Shown in pieces: positions 49,088 through 60,893 of a DNA stretch of 62,706 nucleotides. The position numbers were made by a program, and so were the translations under genes. The notes beneath the pieces were generated by a model. The model was not told where the DNA came from and did no database searches. It worked only from the letters and a program-made list of their open reading frames with translations. The DNA is from Candidatus Rokuibacteriota bacterium (GTDB lineage Bacteria > Methylomirabilota > Methylomirabilia > Rokubacteriales > CSP1-6). The stretch is from contig QHRX01000024.1 of NCBI GenBank assembly GCA_003221455.1, forward strand, positions 1 to 62,706. Direction: 5' to 3'. The stretch's first letter is position 1. Each line of letters starts with the position of its first letter.

Positions 49088-49185
49088 CCTCGGCGGGGGC
49101 CCGCGCGGCGGCCCGGCCGGGGCCGGGCCGATGACCGCCCGCGCTCGGTCCCGATCGCCGCGCGCGAGCGGCCGGACAGAGACCC

Positions 49186-49920
49186 TCAGCGCCAGCGGTT
49201 GAGGCGCTCGCCGAGCCCGTCGAGGACGAGCCCGATGGCGATCGCCACCGCCGACACGAGCAAGGTCAAGGCGAACAGCTCGGGCGCCTGGAAGGCGTTG
49301 GCGAAGGCCGAAAGCTCAAAGCCCATGCCCCGCACGCCGGCGAACATCTCGACGACCAGGACGCCGAGGAGGGCGAAGACGATCCCCAGGCGCATCGCGG
49401 CGAGGACGGCGGGGACGATCGCGGGCAGGATCACCCGCGAGTAGAGCTGCCACGGCCGGGCGCCGAAGGCGCGCGCGGTGGTGATGAGGCTCCGGTCCAC
49501 GTCGCGCACGCCCCCGATGACCAGGAGCAGGACGGGGAAGAGCCCGTGGAGGGTCCCGTACACGACCGCCGGCGTCGCGCCCGTGCCGAGGATCAGGACG
49601 ATCCAGGGCAGCACCAGGATCTTCGGCAGCCCGTAGGCGGCGAGCAGGAACGGGCTCAGCACGTCGCCGAGGAAGCGCCGCGCGCCGATGACGAGCCCGA
49701 GGCCGACGCCGAGGCCGACGGACAGCGCGTAGGCGACAAAGGCCGTCGCCACCGTCCGACCCAGCGCCGGCAGCGCCTCGCCGAGGACCTGGCCGAGGGC
49801 CGCGGCGACCGCGGTCGGCGCCGGGACGAAGAGCGGATCGACGAGCCGCGCGCGGGCGGCCCCTTCCCAGAGGAGGAGCGCCGCCCCCACGCTCGCCGCC
49901 TGGAGGGCGCGGATCGTCAC
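49186..49920 (-). CDS. ABC transporter permease (SsuC/TauC/NitT family)
   Basis: A 244-aa membrane protein with six helices. The EAA loop region is ARAFGARPWQLYSRVILPAIVPAVLAAMRLG, typical of the nitrate/sulfonate/taurine family. The GTG at 49920 overlaps the stop of the second permease gene (GTGA), so translation is coupled. It would heterodimerise with that permease. No substrate-binding protein gene is present in this cluster. Confidence 0.9.
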   Translation of the reverse strand: MTIRALQAASVGAALLLWEGAARARLVDPLFVPAPTAVAAALGQVLGEALPALGRTVATAFVAYALSVGLGVGLGLVIGARRFLGDVLSPFLLAAYGLPKILVLPWIVLILGTGATPAVVYGTLHGLFPVLLLVIGGVRDVDRSLITTARAFGARPWQLYSRVILPAIVPAVLAAMRLGIVFALLGVLVVEMFAGVRGMGFELSAFANAFQAPELFALTLLVSAVAIAIGLVLDGLGERLNRWR

Positions 49921-50665
49921 GCCCAGCGCCGCCGCGCGCGCCGCTCGGCGAGCCCCGCGGCCGCGTCGATCGCGAGGACGATCGCGAGCGTCACGAGCAC
50001 GAGGGCGACGTAATCGGCGGTGCGCAGGAGGCCGTAGGCGTAGGTGATCAGGTAGCCGAGCCCAGCCGTGGAGCCGAGCACCTCGCCCACGATGACGCCG
50101 ACGACCGTGAGCGCGAGCCCGGCGCGGAGCCCGCCCGTCAGGGTCGAGAGCATTGAGGGCAGCATCACCGTCCGAAACACCCGGCCGGGCCCGGCGCCGA
50201 AGGCCCGGGCCACCGTCACGAGCTCGCGGCTCACCTGGCGGACTCCGGCGAGCACGGCCAGCACGACCGGATAGACGCCGAGCAGGAACCCGAAGGCGAT
50301 CTTCGAGGCCGCGCCGAGGCCGAAGAGCAGCATGAGCGAGGGATACCAGACGACGCTCGGCACCGCGTAGAGCGCGCCGAGCAACGGGGCGTAGACCCGC
50401 CCGAGCGTCGGCCGAAGACCGAGGACCGCGCCCACGGCGAGGCCCACGCCGACCGCCAGCGCGTACGCCACGAGGATCTCTCGGAGCGTCAGCCAGACGT
50501 GCTCGGGCAGGAGGGGAAAGGACCGGAGCAGGAGGAGCCGGGCGAGCGCCGGCAGCACGCGCGAGGGCGGAATGTAGAGGAGCGGGTCCCGCGCGCGGGC
50601 CGCGACCTCCCAGGCCAGCACGACGCCGAGCCCGAGGGCGGCCCGCGCCGCGAGCACCCGGCCGA

Positions 50666-50669
<4 letters not shown>
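49917..50669 (-). CDS. ABC transporter permease (SsuC/TauC/NitT family), second copy
   Basis: A 250-aa permease with about six helices and the family EAA loop ARAFGAGPGRVFRTVMLPSMLSTLTGGLRAGL. It is clearly homologous to the downstream permease but not identical. The GTG overlaps the ATPase stop by 4 bp. Substrate is unknown; relatives import sulfonates, nitrate, pyrimidine precursors or phthalate-like aromatics. Confidence 0.9.
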
Positions 50670-51442
<773 letters not shown>

Positions 51443-52381
51443 TTAGGGAGCGAGCACGATCGTCCGGAGCGGCGAGCCGGTCGCCCCCTGGATCTTGAGC
51501 GGCGTCATGACCAGGACCGCGACGTACACCCGCGCGTCCGACAGCGGCTCGAGGTTCGCCGTCTCGACGATGTAGATGCCGCTGTCGGCGAGGAGCATCA
51601 TGTGGACGCTGAACAGTTCCTTGCCGTAGGCGGCCGGCCGCCGCTCGAAGGTCGCGGTGTCGTCGCCGGCCAGCCGCACGCCCTTGGCGATGATCCAGCG
51701 GGCGCCGTCGGGGCCGGGGCCCGGCGACTGCGCGCCGAGGTACTTGTCGCGCTGGGTGAAGAACTGGCCAAAGCCGGTCCGGATCAAGAGGGAATCGCCG
51801 CGCCGCACCTCGACCCCCTGCGCGCGCATGGTCGCCTCGAGGTGCTCGCCCTTGATCTCGAAGTCTCCCGGGAGCGGATCGGGGCGGCCGCCGGCCACGT
51901 GGCGGGCGACGTCGAGGAAGACGACGCGGTTGACCAGGAGGTCCGCGGGGAAGGCCTCGATGCCGAGATCGGCGCCGATGCCGCCCGGCGTGGAGGTCGC
52001 CGCCAGCGCGTCGACGCCGCCGTGGAGCCGGAGGTTCCGCCCGATGTGCCCGATCGCGTCGATCGTCGGCGAGCCGTGCTGGCCGCTGAAGTACATGATG
52101 TCCGACGCCCAGGAGAGCTGGCTGCCCGGCGCCTGGCCGAAGAACTCGTGGGTCATCTTGTGCGTGCGGTTGAGGGCAAAGGCGTAGGGCGGGTTGAGCC
52201 CGAGCACGGGCGACTGCTCGGTCCAGACGAAGGAGAGGTCGAAGACGCGCGCGCCCTTGACCGTGTGCACGAAGTCGTCGACGCCCGCTGCCCCCTCCGC
52301 GCGCGCCGGGCTCGAGAGCGCGGCGGCGGCCGCCAGGGTGCCCGCGGCCGTGAGCCACTGCCGACGTGAGTGGTCGCTCAT
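51443..52381 (-). CDS. Tat-exported cyclase-family protein (kynurenine formamidase-like)
   Basis: A 312-aa protein with a twin-arginine signal (DHSRRQWLTAAGTLAAAAALSSPARAEG), so it is probably exported folded. The mature part belongs to the cyclase/kynurenine-formamidase family: metal-site region FSGQHGSPTIDAIGHIG, a variant of HxGTHxDxxxH, plus LLIRTGFGQFF and VHMMLLADSGIYIVET. Such enzymes hydrolyse amides, lactones or isatins using a divalent metal. Its place where a substrate-binding protein would normally stand suggests it generates the compound that the ABC system imports. Confidence 0.85.
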   Translation of the reverse strand: MSDHSRRQWLTAAGTLAAAAALSSPARAEGAAGVDDFVHTVKGARVFDLSFVWTEQSPVLGLNPPYAFALNRTHKMTHEFFGQAPGSQLSWASDIMYFSGQHGSPTIDAIGHIGRNLRLHGGVDALAATSTPGGIGADLGIEAFPADLLVNRVVFLDVARHVAGGRPDPLPGDFEIKGEHLEATMRAQGVEVRRGDSLLIRTGFGQFFTQRDKYLGAQSPGPGPDGARWIIAKGVRLAGDDTATFERRPAAYGKELFSVHMMLLADSGIYIVETANLEPLSDARVYVAVLVMTPLKIQGATGSPLRTIVLAP

Positions 52382-52399
52382 AGATGCCTCCTGGGTGGA

Positions 52400-53545
52400 C
52401 TACTTGAGCTGCAGGATCTCCCGCGCGATCACGAGCCGCTGGACCTCAGAGGTGCCTTCGCCGATCTCCGTCAGCTTGGCGTCCCGGAAGATGCGCTCCA
52501 CCGGGAAGTCGGTGACGTAGCCGGCCCCGCCGTGGATCTGCACGGCCTTCGAGGCCGCCTTCATCGCGACCTCCGACGCGAACACCTTCGCCATCGCCGC
52601 CGTGTGCCGGACCGGCTGCCCCGCGTCCTTGAGCCAGGCGGCGCGGTGGGTCAGGAGCCGCGCCGCCTCGATCTCGGTCGCGAGCTCGGCGACCATCCCC
52701 TGGAGCCCGTTGAACTCGGCGAGCGTCTGGCCGAACGCGGTCCGCTGCTTCATGTACGTCACGGCCGCGTCGAGCGCGCCCTGGGCGATGCCGACCGCCA
52801 TCGCCGCCATCGCGATGCGGCCGCCCTCGAGCACCTGCATGGCCTGCACGAAGCCCAGGTGGAGCTCGCCGACCAGGTTGGCGGCGGGAACGCGGGCCCC
52901 GTCGAGGACCAGCTCGGCCGTGTCCGACGCCCGCAGGCCGAGCTTCCGGTAGCGCTGGCCCGCGGTGAAGCCCGGCGTCCCCTTCTCCAGGATGAAGGCC
53001 GAGATGCCCCGCTGGCGCTTCGGCGGGTCGGTGATCGCCATGACGACCGCGACCTGGCCGACGCTCGCATTCGTGATGAAGGCCTTGGTTCCGGTGAGCA
53101 CCCATTCGCCCTCGTCCCGGACGGCGCGCGTCCGCATCGCGGCCGCGTCCGACCCGGAGCCGGGCTCGGTCAGGCCCCAGGCGCCGAGCGCCTGGCCGCT
53201 GGCGAGCCGGGGCAGATACGTCTCCTTCTGCTCCCGTGAGCCGAACAGCAGGATGTGGCCCGTGCAGAGCGAGTTGTGGGCCCACATCGTCATGCCGACG
53301 GAGGCGTCACCCCGGCAGAGCTCTTCCACGATGAGCGCGTAGGAGACGTGGTCGAGCCCGGCGCCGCCGTACTCGGGCGGCACGAGCGCGCCGAGGAAGC
53401 CCTGGTCGCCGAGCCTGCCGACGATCGCGTGGGGGAACTCGTGGCGCTCGTCCCAGGGGGCGATCTTTTGGCCGAGCTCCGCCGTGGCGAACTCGCGGGC
53501 GACGGCGCGGATCCGGGCCTGGTCCGGGGTGGGGTCGAGGTTCAC
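52400..53545 (-). CDS. Acyl-CoA dehydrogenase (short/branched-chain type)
   Basis: A 381-aa flavoprotein. GAWGLTEPGSGSDAAAM and KAFITNASVGQVAVVM are FAD-contacting segments. The C-terminal QIHGGAGYVTDFPVERIFRDAKL precedes IGEGTSEVQRL, which carries the catalytic Glu of the isovaleryl/butyryl-CoA class. The GTG overlaps the acyl-CoA ligase stop (GTGA). It would oxidise the CoA ester made by that ligase, passing electrons to the ETF encoded 7 kb upstream in the same series. Confidence 0.93.
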   Translation of the reverse strand: MNLDPTPDQARIRAVAREFATAELGQKIAPWDERHEFPHAIVGRLGDQGFLGALVPPEYGGAGLDHVSYALIVEELCRGDASVGMTMWAHNSLCTGHILLFGSREQKETYLPRLASGQALGAWGLTEPGSGSDAAAMRTRAVRDEGEWVLTGTKAFITNASVGQVAVVMAITDPPKRQRGISAFILEKGTPGFTAGQRYRKLGLRASDTAELVLDGARVPAANLVGELHLGFVQAMQVLEGGRIAMAAMAVGIAQGALDAAVTYMKQRTAFGQTLAEFNGLQGMVAELATEIEAARLLTHRAAWLKDAGQPVRHTAAMAKVFASEVAMKAASKAVQIHGGAGYVTDFPVERIFRDAKLTEIGEGTSEVQRLVIAREILQLK

Positions 53546-55122
53546 CGCAGGAGCCCCTTCACGACCTTCCCGTTCGGGTTCCGGGGGAGCGTCTCGAGCA
53601 CCGCGACGTCGCGCGGCACCTTGAACTTCGCGAGCCGCTCCCGCACCCAGGCGCGGATCTCCTCCGCCTCGACGCGGGCGCCGGGCCGCGCCACGACGCA
53701 GGCCTTGACCGCCTCGCCGTAGACGGGGTCGGGCACGCCCACCACGGCCGCCTCTAGCACGCCCGGGTGGGAGCAGAGCACCTCCTCCACCTCGACGCAG
53801 AAGATCTTCTCCCCGCCCCGGTTGATCATGTCCTTGATGCGGTCCATGATCGTCACGTATCCCTCCCCGTCGATCGTCGCGAGGTCTCCGGTCCGGAGCC
53901 ATCCGTCGCCCATCGTGGCCGCCGTCGCCTGCGGGTTGGCCCAGTACCCCGGCACCACCATCGGCCCCCTGATCAGGAGCTCGCCGACCTCGCCCGGCGC
54001 GCACTCCCGCGCGGTGCCGGGCTCGACCGTGCGCGCGTCGGCCGTCGGGATCGGCCAGCCGACCGAGGAGATGCGGCGGAGGGCGTCGGCGTCGGGCAGG
54101 CAGGTCGCCGGCGACGACGTCTCGGTGAGCCCGTACGTGTTGTGGAGGCGGCACCGGGGGAGCCACTCGCGGAGCTGCCGGACGGTCTCGGACGCGATCG
54201 GCGCGCCGCCGTAGCCGAGCGCACGGAGGGTCCGGCCCGCGGCCCGGTAGCCCGGCTGGAGCAGCATCATCACGAAGACGGTCGGCGCGGCGATCATGTG
54301 GGTGACCCGCTCGACGTCGATCAGGCGCAGGGCCTCGGCCGGGTTGAACGTCGGCATCACGACGACCGTGCCGCCGAGGTGGGCGAGCGTGAGGAACTGG
54401 GCGATCAGGCCCGTGACGTGGAAGAGCGGGACCGCCACGAGGGTGCGCTCGGCGTCGCCGAGACCGTAGCAGCGTTCGTAGGTGATCGCCGAGTTGATGA
54501 TGCCGAGGTGCGTGCCCATCGCTCCCTTGGGGCGTCCCGTGGTGCCGGAAGTGTACATGATGAACGCCGTGTCCTCCTCGTGGACCAGGACGGGGGGCGG
54601 CGACGGGCGCTCGGCGAACAGCTCGGGGTAGGGCGTCCGGTAGTACGCCTCGCAGGGCAGGCGCTCGCGGATCGCGTCGATCTCGGGCCACTCCTCGGGG
54701 GTCGTGAGGAGGACGCGGGCGCCCGCGTTCTGGAGCATGAACTCGAGCTCCCGCGACCGGAGTTTGGTGTTGAGCGTCACCGTGATCGCGCCGAGCTGGG
54801 CGCAGGCGAAGACGGCCACGCAGAACGGCGAGCCGTTCCGGAGCAGCACGGCGACCCGGTCGCCGGGCTTGATGCCGTGGCGGCGGTGGAGGGCGGTGGC
54901 GAGCCGGCGCGCGCGCTCGGCCAGCTCGCGCCACGTGAGCCGCTCGGTCAGGTCGACGACCGCGTCGCGGTCCGGAAAGCGCTCGGCGGCACGGGCGAGG
55001 AGCCCGCCGAGCGTGCGCGGCCGGTCGGGCGGGTAACACCGCATCCGCCACCCGAGGTGCGTCTCCTCGACGAGGTCCCGCGTGAGCGCCCCCGGCCAGA
55101 GATCGGCCCCCCTCGCGTGCAT
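53542..55122 (-). CDS. AMP-forming acyl-CoA ligase
   Basis: A 526-aa adenylate-forming enzyme: P-loop FIMYTSGTTGRPKGAMGTH, the adenine-binding NTYGLTETSSPAT, the hinge/Asp motif GDGWLRTGDLATID and the catalytic Lys in RNPNGKVVKGLL. It converts a carboxylic acid plus CoA and ATP to acyl-CoA; medium- or branched-chain substrates are likely in this operon. Length and domains are normal for the family. Confidence 0.93.
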   Translation of the reverse strand: MHARGADLWPGALTRDLVEETHLGWRMRCYPPDRPRTLGGLLARAAERFPDRDAVVDLTERLTWRELAERARRLATALHRRHGIKPGDRVAVLLRNGSPFCVAVFACAQLGAITVTLNTKLRSRELEFMLQNAGARVLLTTPEEWPEIDAIRERLPCEAYYRTPYPELFAERPSPPPVLVHEEDTAFIMYTSGTTGRPKGAMGTHLGIINSAITYERCYGLGDAERTLVAVPLFHVTGLIAQFLTLAHLGGTVVVMPTFNPAEALRLIDVERVTHMIAAPTVFVMMLLQPGYRAAGRTLRALGYGGAPIASETVRQLREWLPRCRLHNTYGLTETSSPATCLPDADALRRISSVGWPIPTADARTVEPGTARECAPGEVGELLIRGPMVVPGYWANPQATAATMGDGWLRTGDLATIDGEGYVTIMDRIKDMINRGGEKIFCVEVEEVLCSHPGVLEAAVVGVPDPVYGEAVKACVVARPGARVEAEEIRAWVRERLAKFKVPRDVAVLETLPRNPNGKVVKGLLR

Positions 55123-55132
55123 AGGGTCTGCG

Positions 55133-55537
55133 TCAGACCGCCGCGCGGATGTGCGCTCGGACGAACCGGACGATGTCCTGGGTCGACGTCCCCGGCGCGA
55201 ACAGCTCCTTCACCCCCGCCGCCTTCAGGGCGGCCACGTCCTCGGGCGGGATGATCCCGCCCCCGAAGACCACGACGTCGGCGGCCCCCTGCTCGCGGAG
55301 CAGGTCGAGCACTCGCGTGAACAGGTAGTTGTGCGCGCCCGACAGGACGGAGAGCCCGATCGCGTCGGCGTCCTCCTGGATCGCGGTCTCGACGATCTGC
55401 TCGGGCGTCTGATGGAGGCCGGTATAGATCACCTCGAACCCCGCGTCCCTGAGCGCCCGGGCGACGATCTTCGCCCCCCGGTCATGCCCGTCCAGGCCCG
55501 GCTTCGCCACGACCACGCGGACCTTGCGTTCGCTCAC
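55133..55537 (-). CDS. icmB: B12-binding small subunit of an acyl-CoA mutase (probably isobutyryl-CoA mutase)
   Basis: A 134-aa cobalamin-binding domain: [20 protein letters not shown] has the DxHxxG base-off motif whose His coordinates cobalt. GLSVLSGAH and [13 protein letters not shown] complete the Rossmann-like B12 fold. It stands alone rather than fused to the catalytic domain; free small subunits of this size are typical of IcmB and of archaeal methylmalonyl-CoA mutases. Its partner is the large subunit 1.6 kb upstream in the same series, separated by an aminotransferase and a HIT gene. Confidence 0.85.
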   Translation of the reverse strand: MSERKVRVVVAKPGLDGHDRGAKIVARALRDAGFEVIYTGLHQTPEQIVETAIQEDADAIGLSVLSGAHNYLFTRVLDLLREQGAADVVVFGGGIIPPEDVAALKAAGVKELFAPGTSTQDIVRFVRAHIRAAV

Positions 55538-55558
55538 TGGCCCGAGGCCCCCTCGGGC

Positions 55559-55975
55559 CTACTTGGCGATCAACATGCGGATGCGTTCACCCGCCTTCAT
55601 GATCTGGTCCCGATTGCCGTGAACGACCTTCCAGTCGAACCCCTTGCCGTCGTTGTTCCAGCGGGGGATCAGGTGGATGTGGAAGTGGGCGACGGACTGG
55701 AAGGCGGCCGCGCCGTTGGCCTGGAGCAGGTTGAGGCCGTCGGGCTTCAGCGCCTGCCGCAGCGCGGACGCCACCTTCTTGGTGGCCGCGATCGCGGCCG
55801 CGAGGTCTTCGGCGTCGACGTCCCAGATCGTCGCCGCGTGCGGCTTGGTCAGCACGAGGCAGTGCCCGGTGTTGAGCGGGTTGATGTCCATGATGACCAT
55901 CGTCCGCGCGTCCTCGTAGATCTTCATCGAGGGCAACTCGCCGTCCCGAATCTTGCAGAAGACACAGTCCGTCAC
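55559..55975 (-). CDS. HIT-family nucleotide hydrolase
   Basis: A 138-aa histidine-triad protein. The catalytic motif AHFHIHLIPR (HxHxHxx) is intact and the N-terminal CVFCKIRDGELPS carries the zinc-type cysteines. HINT-like members hydrolyse AMP-lysyl or nucleoside phosphoramidate bonds. It lies between two acyl-CoA-metabolism genes, 21 bp from icmB, and may simply be co-transcribed housekeeping. Confidence 0.92.
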   Translation of the reverse strand: MTDCVFCKIRDGELPSMKIYEDARTMVIMDINPLNTGHCLVLTKPHAATIWDVDAEDLAAAIAATKKVASALRQALKPDGLNLLQANGAAAFQSVAHFHIHLIPRWNNDGKGFDWKVVHGNRDQIMKAGERIRMLIAK

Positions 55976-55987
55976 GCGCGTCTCCCC

Positions 55988-57055
55988 TCAGACGGTGACC
56001 AGCCAGCCGTGCGTGTCGGAGGCCTCGCCGTACTGGATGGCGACGATCGCGTCGTAGAGCTTCTGGGTCAGCTCGCCGATGCGGCCGCCATTGATCACGA
56101 TCCGCTCACCCTTGTGCGACAGCTCGCCGACCGGCGAGATGACCGCCGCCGTCCCCGTGCCCCACACCTCCCGGAGCGTGCCCTGCTTCGATGCCGCCCA
56201 GACCTCGTCGATCGAGACCTGGCGCTCGCGCACGCGGAGGCCCCACTCCCGCAAGAGCGTCAGCACCGAGTCGCGCGTGACCCCGGGCAGGATCGCGCCC
56301 GTCAGCGGCGGCGTGGCGACCTCGTCGCCGATCTTCACCATGATGTTCATGGTGCCGACCTCGTCGAGGTACCGGCGGTGGACGCCGTCGAGCCACAGCA
56401 CCTGGGTGTAGCCCTGGTGCTTGGCCTCCTCGGCCGCGTAGAGACTCGCCGCGTAGTTGCCCGACGTCTTCGCCGCCCCCACCCCGCCCTCGACCGCCCG
56501 CACGTACTGATCGACCACGAGGATCTTGACCGGGTTCATCCCCTCCGGGTAGTACGCGCCCACCGGCGAGAGGATCACGAAGTACAGGTAGGCGTGGGCG
56601 GGCCGGACGCCCAGGAACGGCTCGGTGGCGATGATGGTCGGCCGCACGTAGAGGGCGTGGCCGCGCGACGACGGCACCCAGTCGCGGTCGAGGCCGACGA
56701 GCGCGACCAGCGACCGGAGGGCCAACTCCGGGTCGAGCGGTGGGATGCACATCCGCTTCGCCGAGTTGTTCATCCGCTCGATGTGCTTTTGCGGGCGGAA
56801 CAGCCGCACCTGCCCGTCGCGGCCGCGAAACGCCTTGAGCCCGTCGAAGACCGACTGCGCGTAGTGCAGCACGGCCGCGGCCGGGTCCAGGCCGAACGGC
56901 CCGTACGGCTCGACGCGCGGGTCGTACCACCCCTTCCCCTCGCGATAGTCCATCACGAAGACGTGGTCGGTGAACACCGTCCCGAACCCGAGCTCCGAAT
57001 CCTTGGGGTGTGTCTTGAGCGTCGCTGCCCGCGTGATCCTGATCGGCTCCGCCAT
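55988..57055 (-). CDS. ilvE: Branched-chain amino acid aminotransferase
   Basis: A 355-aa PLP enzyme of fold type IV (eukaryote-like BCAT length). The PLP lysine is in GVGAAKTSGNYAASL, the family signature is EVGTMNIMV, and YVRPTIIATEP and GTGTAAVISPVG border the active site. It converts valine, leucine and isoleucine to 2-oxo acids with 2-oxoglutarate. Placement between the mutase subunits suggests a role in branched-chain amino acid breakdown rather than synthesis. Confidence 0.93.
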   Translation of the reverse strand: MAEPIRITRAATLKTHPKDSELGFGTVFTDHVFVMDYREGKGWYDPRVEPYGPFGLDPAAAVLHYAQSVFDGLKAFRGRDGQVRLFRPQKHIERMNNSAKRMCIPPLDPELALRSLVALVGLDRDWVPSSRGHALYVRPTIIATEPFLGVRPAHAYLYFVILSPVGAYYPEGMNPVKILVVDQYVRAVEGGVGAAKTSGNYAASLYAAEEAKHQGYTQVLWLDGVHRRYLDEVGTMNIMVKIGDEVATPPLTGAILPGVTRDSVLTLLREWGLRVRERQVSIDEVWAASKQGTLREVWGTGTAAVISPVGELSHKGERIVINGGRIGELTQKLYDAIVAIQYGEASDTHGWLVTV

Positions 57056-57143
57056 GGGTGTCCCCTCGTCCGCGGGGCCCCGAAATGGCCCCGCCCTCCC
57101 TCACCGCTGCTCGTGCGCCGTGCTCGGCCTCGAGGTCGACCAG

Positions 57144-57164
57144 GCCGGCGCGCTGAGCGCCGGC
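57144..57164 (-). other. 8-bp stem-loop after the mutase large-subunit gene
   Basis: A perfect inverted repeat GCCGGCGC / GCGCCGGC with a 5-nt loop begins 2 bp beyond the mutase stop. No T-run follows on the minus strand, so it may slow or process the transcript before the aminotransferase gene rather than end it. Confidence 0.45.
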
Positions 57165-57165
57165 G

Positions 57166-58757
<1,592 letters not shown>

Positions 58758-58758
<1 letters not shown>

Positions 58759-59903
58759 CACGCCTCCCCGAGCACGGCGCGGGCGATCACGAGCTTCTGG
58801 ATCTGCGAGGTGCCCTCGTAGATCTGGGTGATCTTGGCGTCGCGGAAGTACCGCTCGACCGGGTAGTCCGTGATGTAGCCGTAGCCGCCGTGCACCTGGA
58901 CCGCGTCCGTCGCCACCTTCATGGCCGTCTCCGCCGCGAACAGCTTGGCCATCGCGGCGACGGTCCCGAAGGGCTGGCCGGCGTCCTTGAGCCACGCCGC
59001 CTTGAGCGTGAGGAGTCGCGCGGCGTCGATCGCGGTCGCCATGTCGGCCAGCATCCACTGCACCATCTGGTGCTGGCCGATCGGGACGCCGAAGGACTTG
59101 CGCTCTCGGGCGTACGCCAGGGCCAGCTCCCACGCGCCGGCAGCGATCCCGACCGCCTGGGCGGCGATCCCGATTCGTCCGCCGTCGAGCGCGCCCATGG
59201 CGATCTTGAAGCCCATGCCCTCGCCGGCGAGCCGGTTCCCCACGGGCACCCGGCAGTCCTCGAAGACGAACTCCGCGGTGTCCGACGCCCGCAGGCCGAG
59301 CTTGTCCTCGACCCGTGGCACGCCGAACCCCGGCGTGCCCTTCTCGATCAGGAGGGCGGAGATGCCGTGGTGACCCAGGGCCCGGTCGGTCTGGCAGAAG
59401 ACGAGGGCCGCCGCCGCCTCGCGGCCGTTCGTCACGAAGAGCTTCCGCCCGTTGACGACGTAGTGGTCGCCGTCGCGCACGGCGAGGGTCGCCTGATTGG
59501 TCGCGTCCGAGCCCGCCTGGGGCTCGGTGAGGGCGAAGCAGCCGATCCGCGCGCCGCTCGCGAACGGGACGAGGAAGCGCTTCTTCTGCTCCTCCGTGCC
59601 GTGCTTGTGCACGGGCTCGCAGAAGAGCGAGTTGTTGACGGACATGACCACCGCGTGGGAGGCGCAGGCCTTGGCGATCTCCTCCACCGCCACCGCGTAG
59701 GAGACGGCGTCGGCGCCGCTGCCGCCCCAGACGGGCGGGATCGTCATGCCGAGCAGCCCGAGCGCGCCCATGCGCCGGACCGTCTCCTGGGGGAAGCGAG
59801 CCCCGCGGTCGATGTCGGCGGCGATCGGCCGGATCTCCTTGTCGGCAAACTCGCGCGCCATCGCGCGGATCATCTCCTGCTCCTCGGTGAGCTCGACGCG
59901 CAT
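58758..59903 (-). CDS. Acyl-CoA dehydrogenase (short-chain/branched-chain)
   Basis: A 381-aa dehydrogenase. [17 protein letters not shown] and [17 protein letters not shown] are the flavin and substrate strands. The C-terminal [23 protein letters not shown] precedes [11 protein letters not shown], which carries the catalytic Glu of butyryl-/isobutyryl-CoA dehydrogenases. It lies directly between etfA and the mutase gene, so butyryl-CoA formed by the mutase, or isobutyryl-CoA itself, is a likely substrate, with ETF as electron acceptor. Confidence 0.93.
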
Positions 59904-59911
59904 CCTGGCTC

Positions 59912-60892
59912 CTACTTCCCCAACAGCTTCTTGAACTCCTCGGTGAGCGCCGGCACCACCTCGAAGAGGTCGCCGACGATCCCGTAGTCCGCGATCTTGA
60001 AGATGGGCGCCTCCGGATCCTTGTTCACGGCCACGATGAGCTTGGACGTCCGCATCCCGGCCAGATGCTGAATCGCGCCCGAGATGCCGAAGCCCAGGTA
60101 GAGCTTCGGCGAGATCGTCCGCCCGGTCTGACCGATCTGGAAGCGGTGGGGCCGCCATCCGGCGTCGACCGCCGCGCGCGATGCCCCGACCGCCGCCCCG
60201 ATCACCGCGGCCAACCGTTCGAGGATGACGAAGTTCTCCGGCCCCTTCAGGCCGCGCCCGCCCGAGACGACCAGCTCCGCCTCGCTCAGCTCGGGGAGCC
60301 CGGTCGAGACCTCCTCGCGCCGCTCGGCGAGCCGGAGGGCGCCGTCGGGCACCGTCACCGTCGGCCGCTCGATCTGGGGCTCGCGCCCGGCGACCGGGTC
60401 GGCCGGCTTGAACACGTTGGGGCGGAGCGTCGCGATCCACGGCGGCCGGGCCCACGCGACCCTCGCCAGGAGCTTGCCGGCGTACACGGGCCGCGTGGCG
60501 ACGAGGCGGTCGCCGTCCATCGCGAGCCCGACGACGTCGGCCGCAAAGCCGACGCCGAGCCGCGCCGCCAGCCGCGCGAGGAATTCGCGCTGGCGGCTCG
60601 TCACCGCGCCGAGGATCGCCCGCGGCGCCTGGGCGGCGACGAGTCCCGCCACGACCGGCGCCCAGACCTCGCCGCGGTAGGGCGCGAGCCCGGGGTGCTC
60701 GACGAGCCAGATCTTCCCGGCTCCCCACTCGGCCAGCCGCCGGAGCCCGTCGGGCTCCGCCCGGTCGGTGAGCCAGACCGCCTCCGCTCTCCCGCCCGAC
60801 AGGCGCGCCGCTTCCGCCAGCACCTCCGCCATCACCTTCTTGGGGTGGCCCGCCCGATCGTCTTCGACGACGCACCAGAACGCGTTCGGCAT
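59912..60892 (-). CDS. etfA: Electron transfer flavoprotein alpha subunit
   Basis: A 326-aa FAD-binding subunit. The C-terminal domain carries [50 protein letters not shown] and [20 protein letters not shown], the classic ETF-alpha signature. It passes electrons from the adjacent acyl-CoA dehydrogenases to the quinone pool via ETF-quinone oxidoreductase, which is not in this window. The ATG is 1 bp after the etfB stop. Confidence 0.95.
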   Translation of the reverse strand: MPNAFWCVVEDDRAGHPKKVMAEVLAEAARLSGGRAEAVWLTDRAEPDGLRRLAEWGAGKIWLVEHPGLAPYRGEVWAPVVAGLVAAQAPRAILGAVTSRQREFLARLAARLGVGFAADVVGLAMDGDRLVATRPVYAGKLLARVAWARPPWIATLRPNVFKPADPVAGREPQIERPTVTVPDGALRLAERREEVSTGLPELSEAELVVSGGRGLKGPENFVILERLAAVIGAAVGASRAAVDAGWRPHRFQIGQTGRTISPKLYLGFGISGAIQHLAGMRTSKLIVAVNKDPEAPIFKIADYGIVGDLFEVVPALTEEFKKLLGK

Positions 60893-60893
60893 G

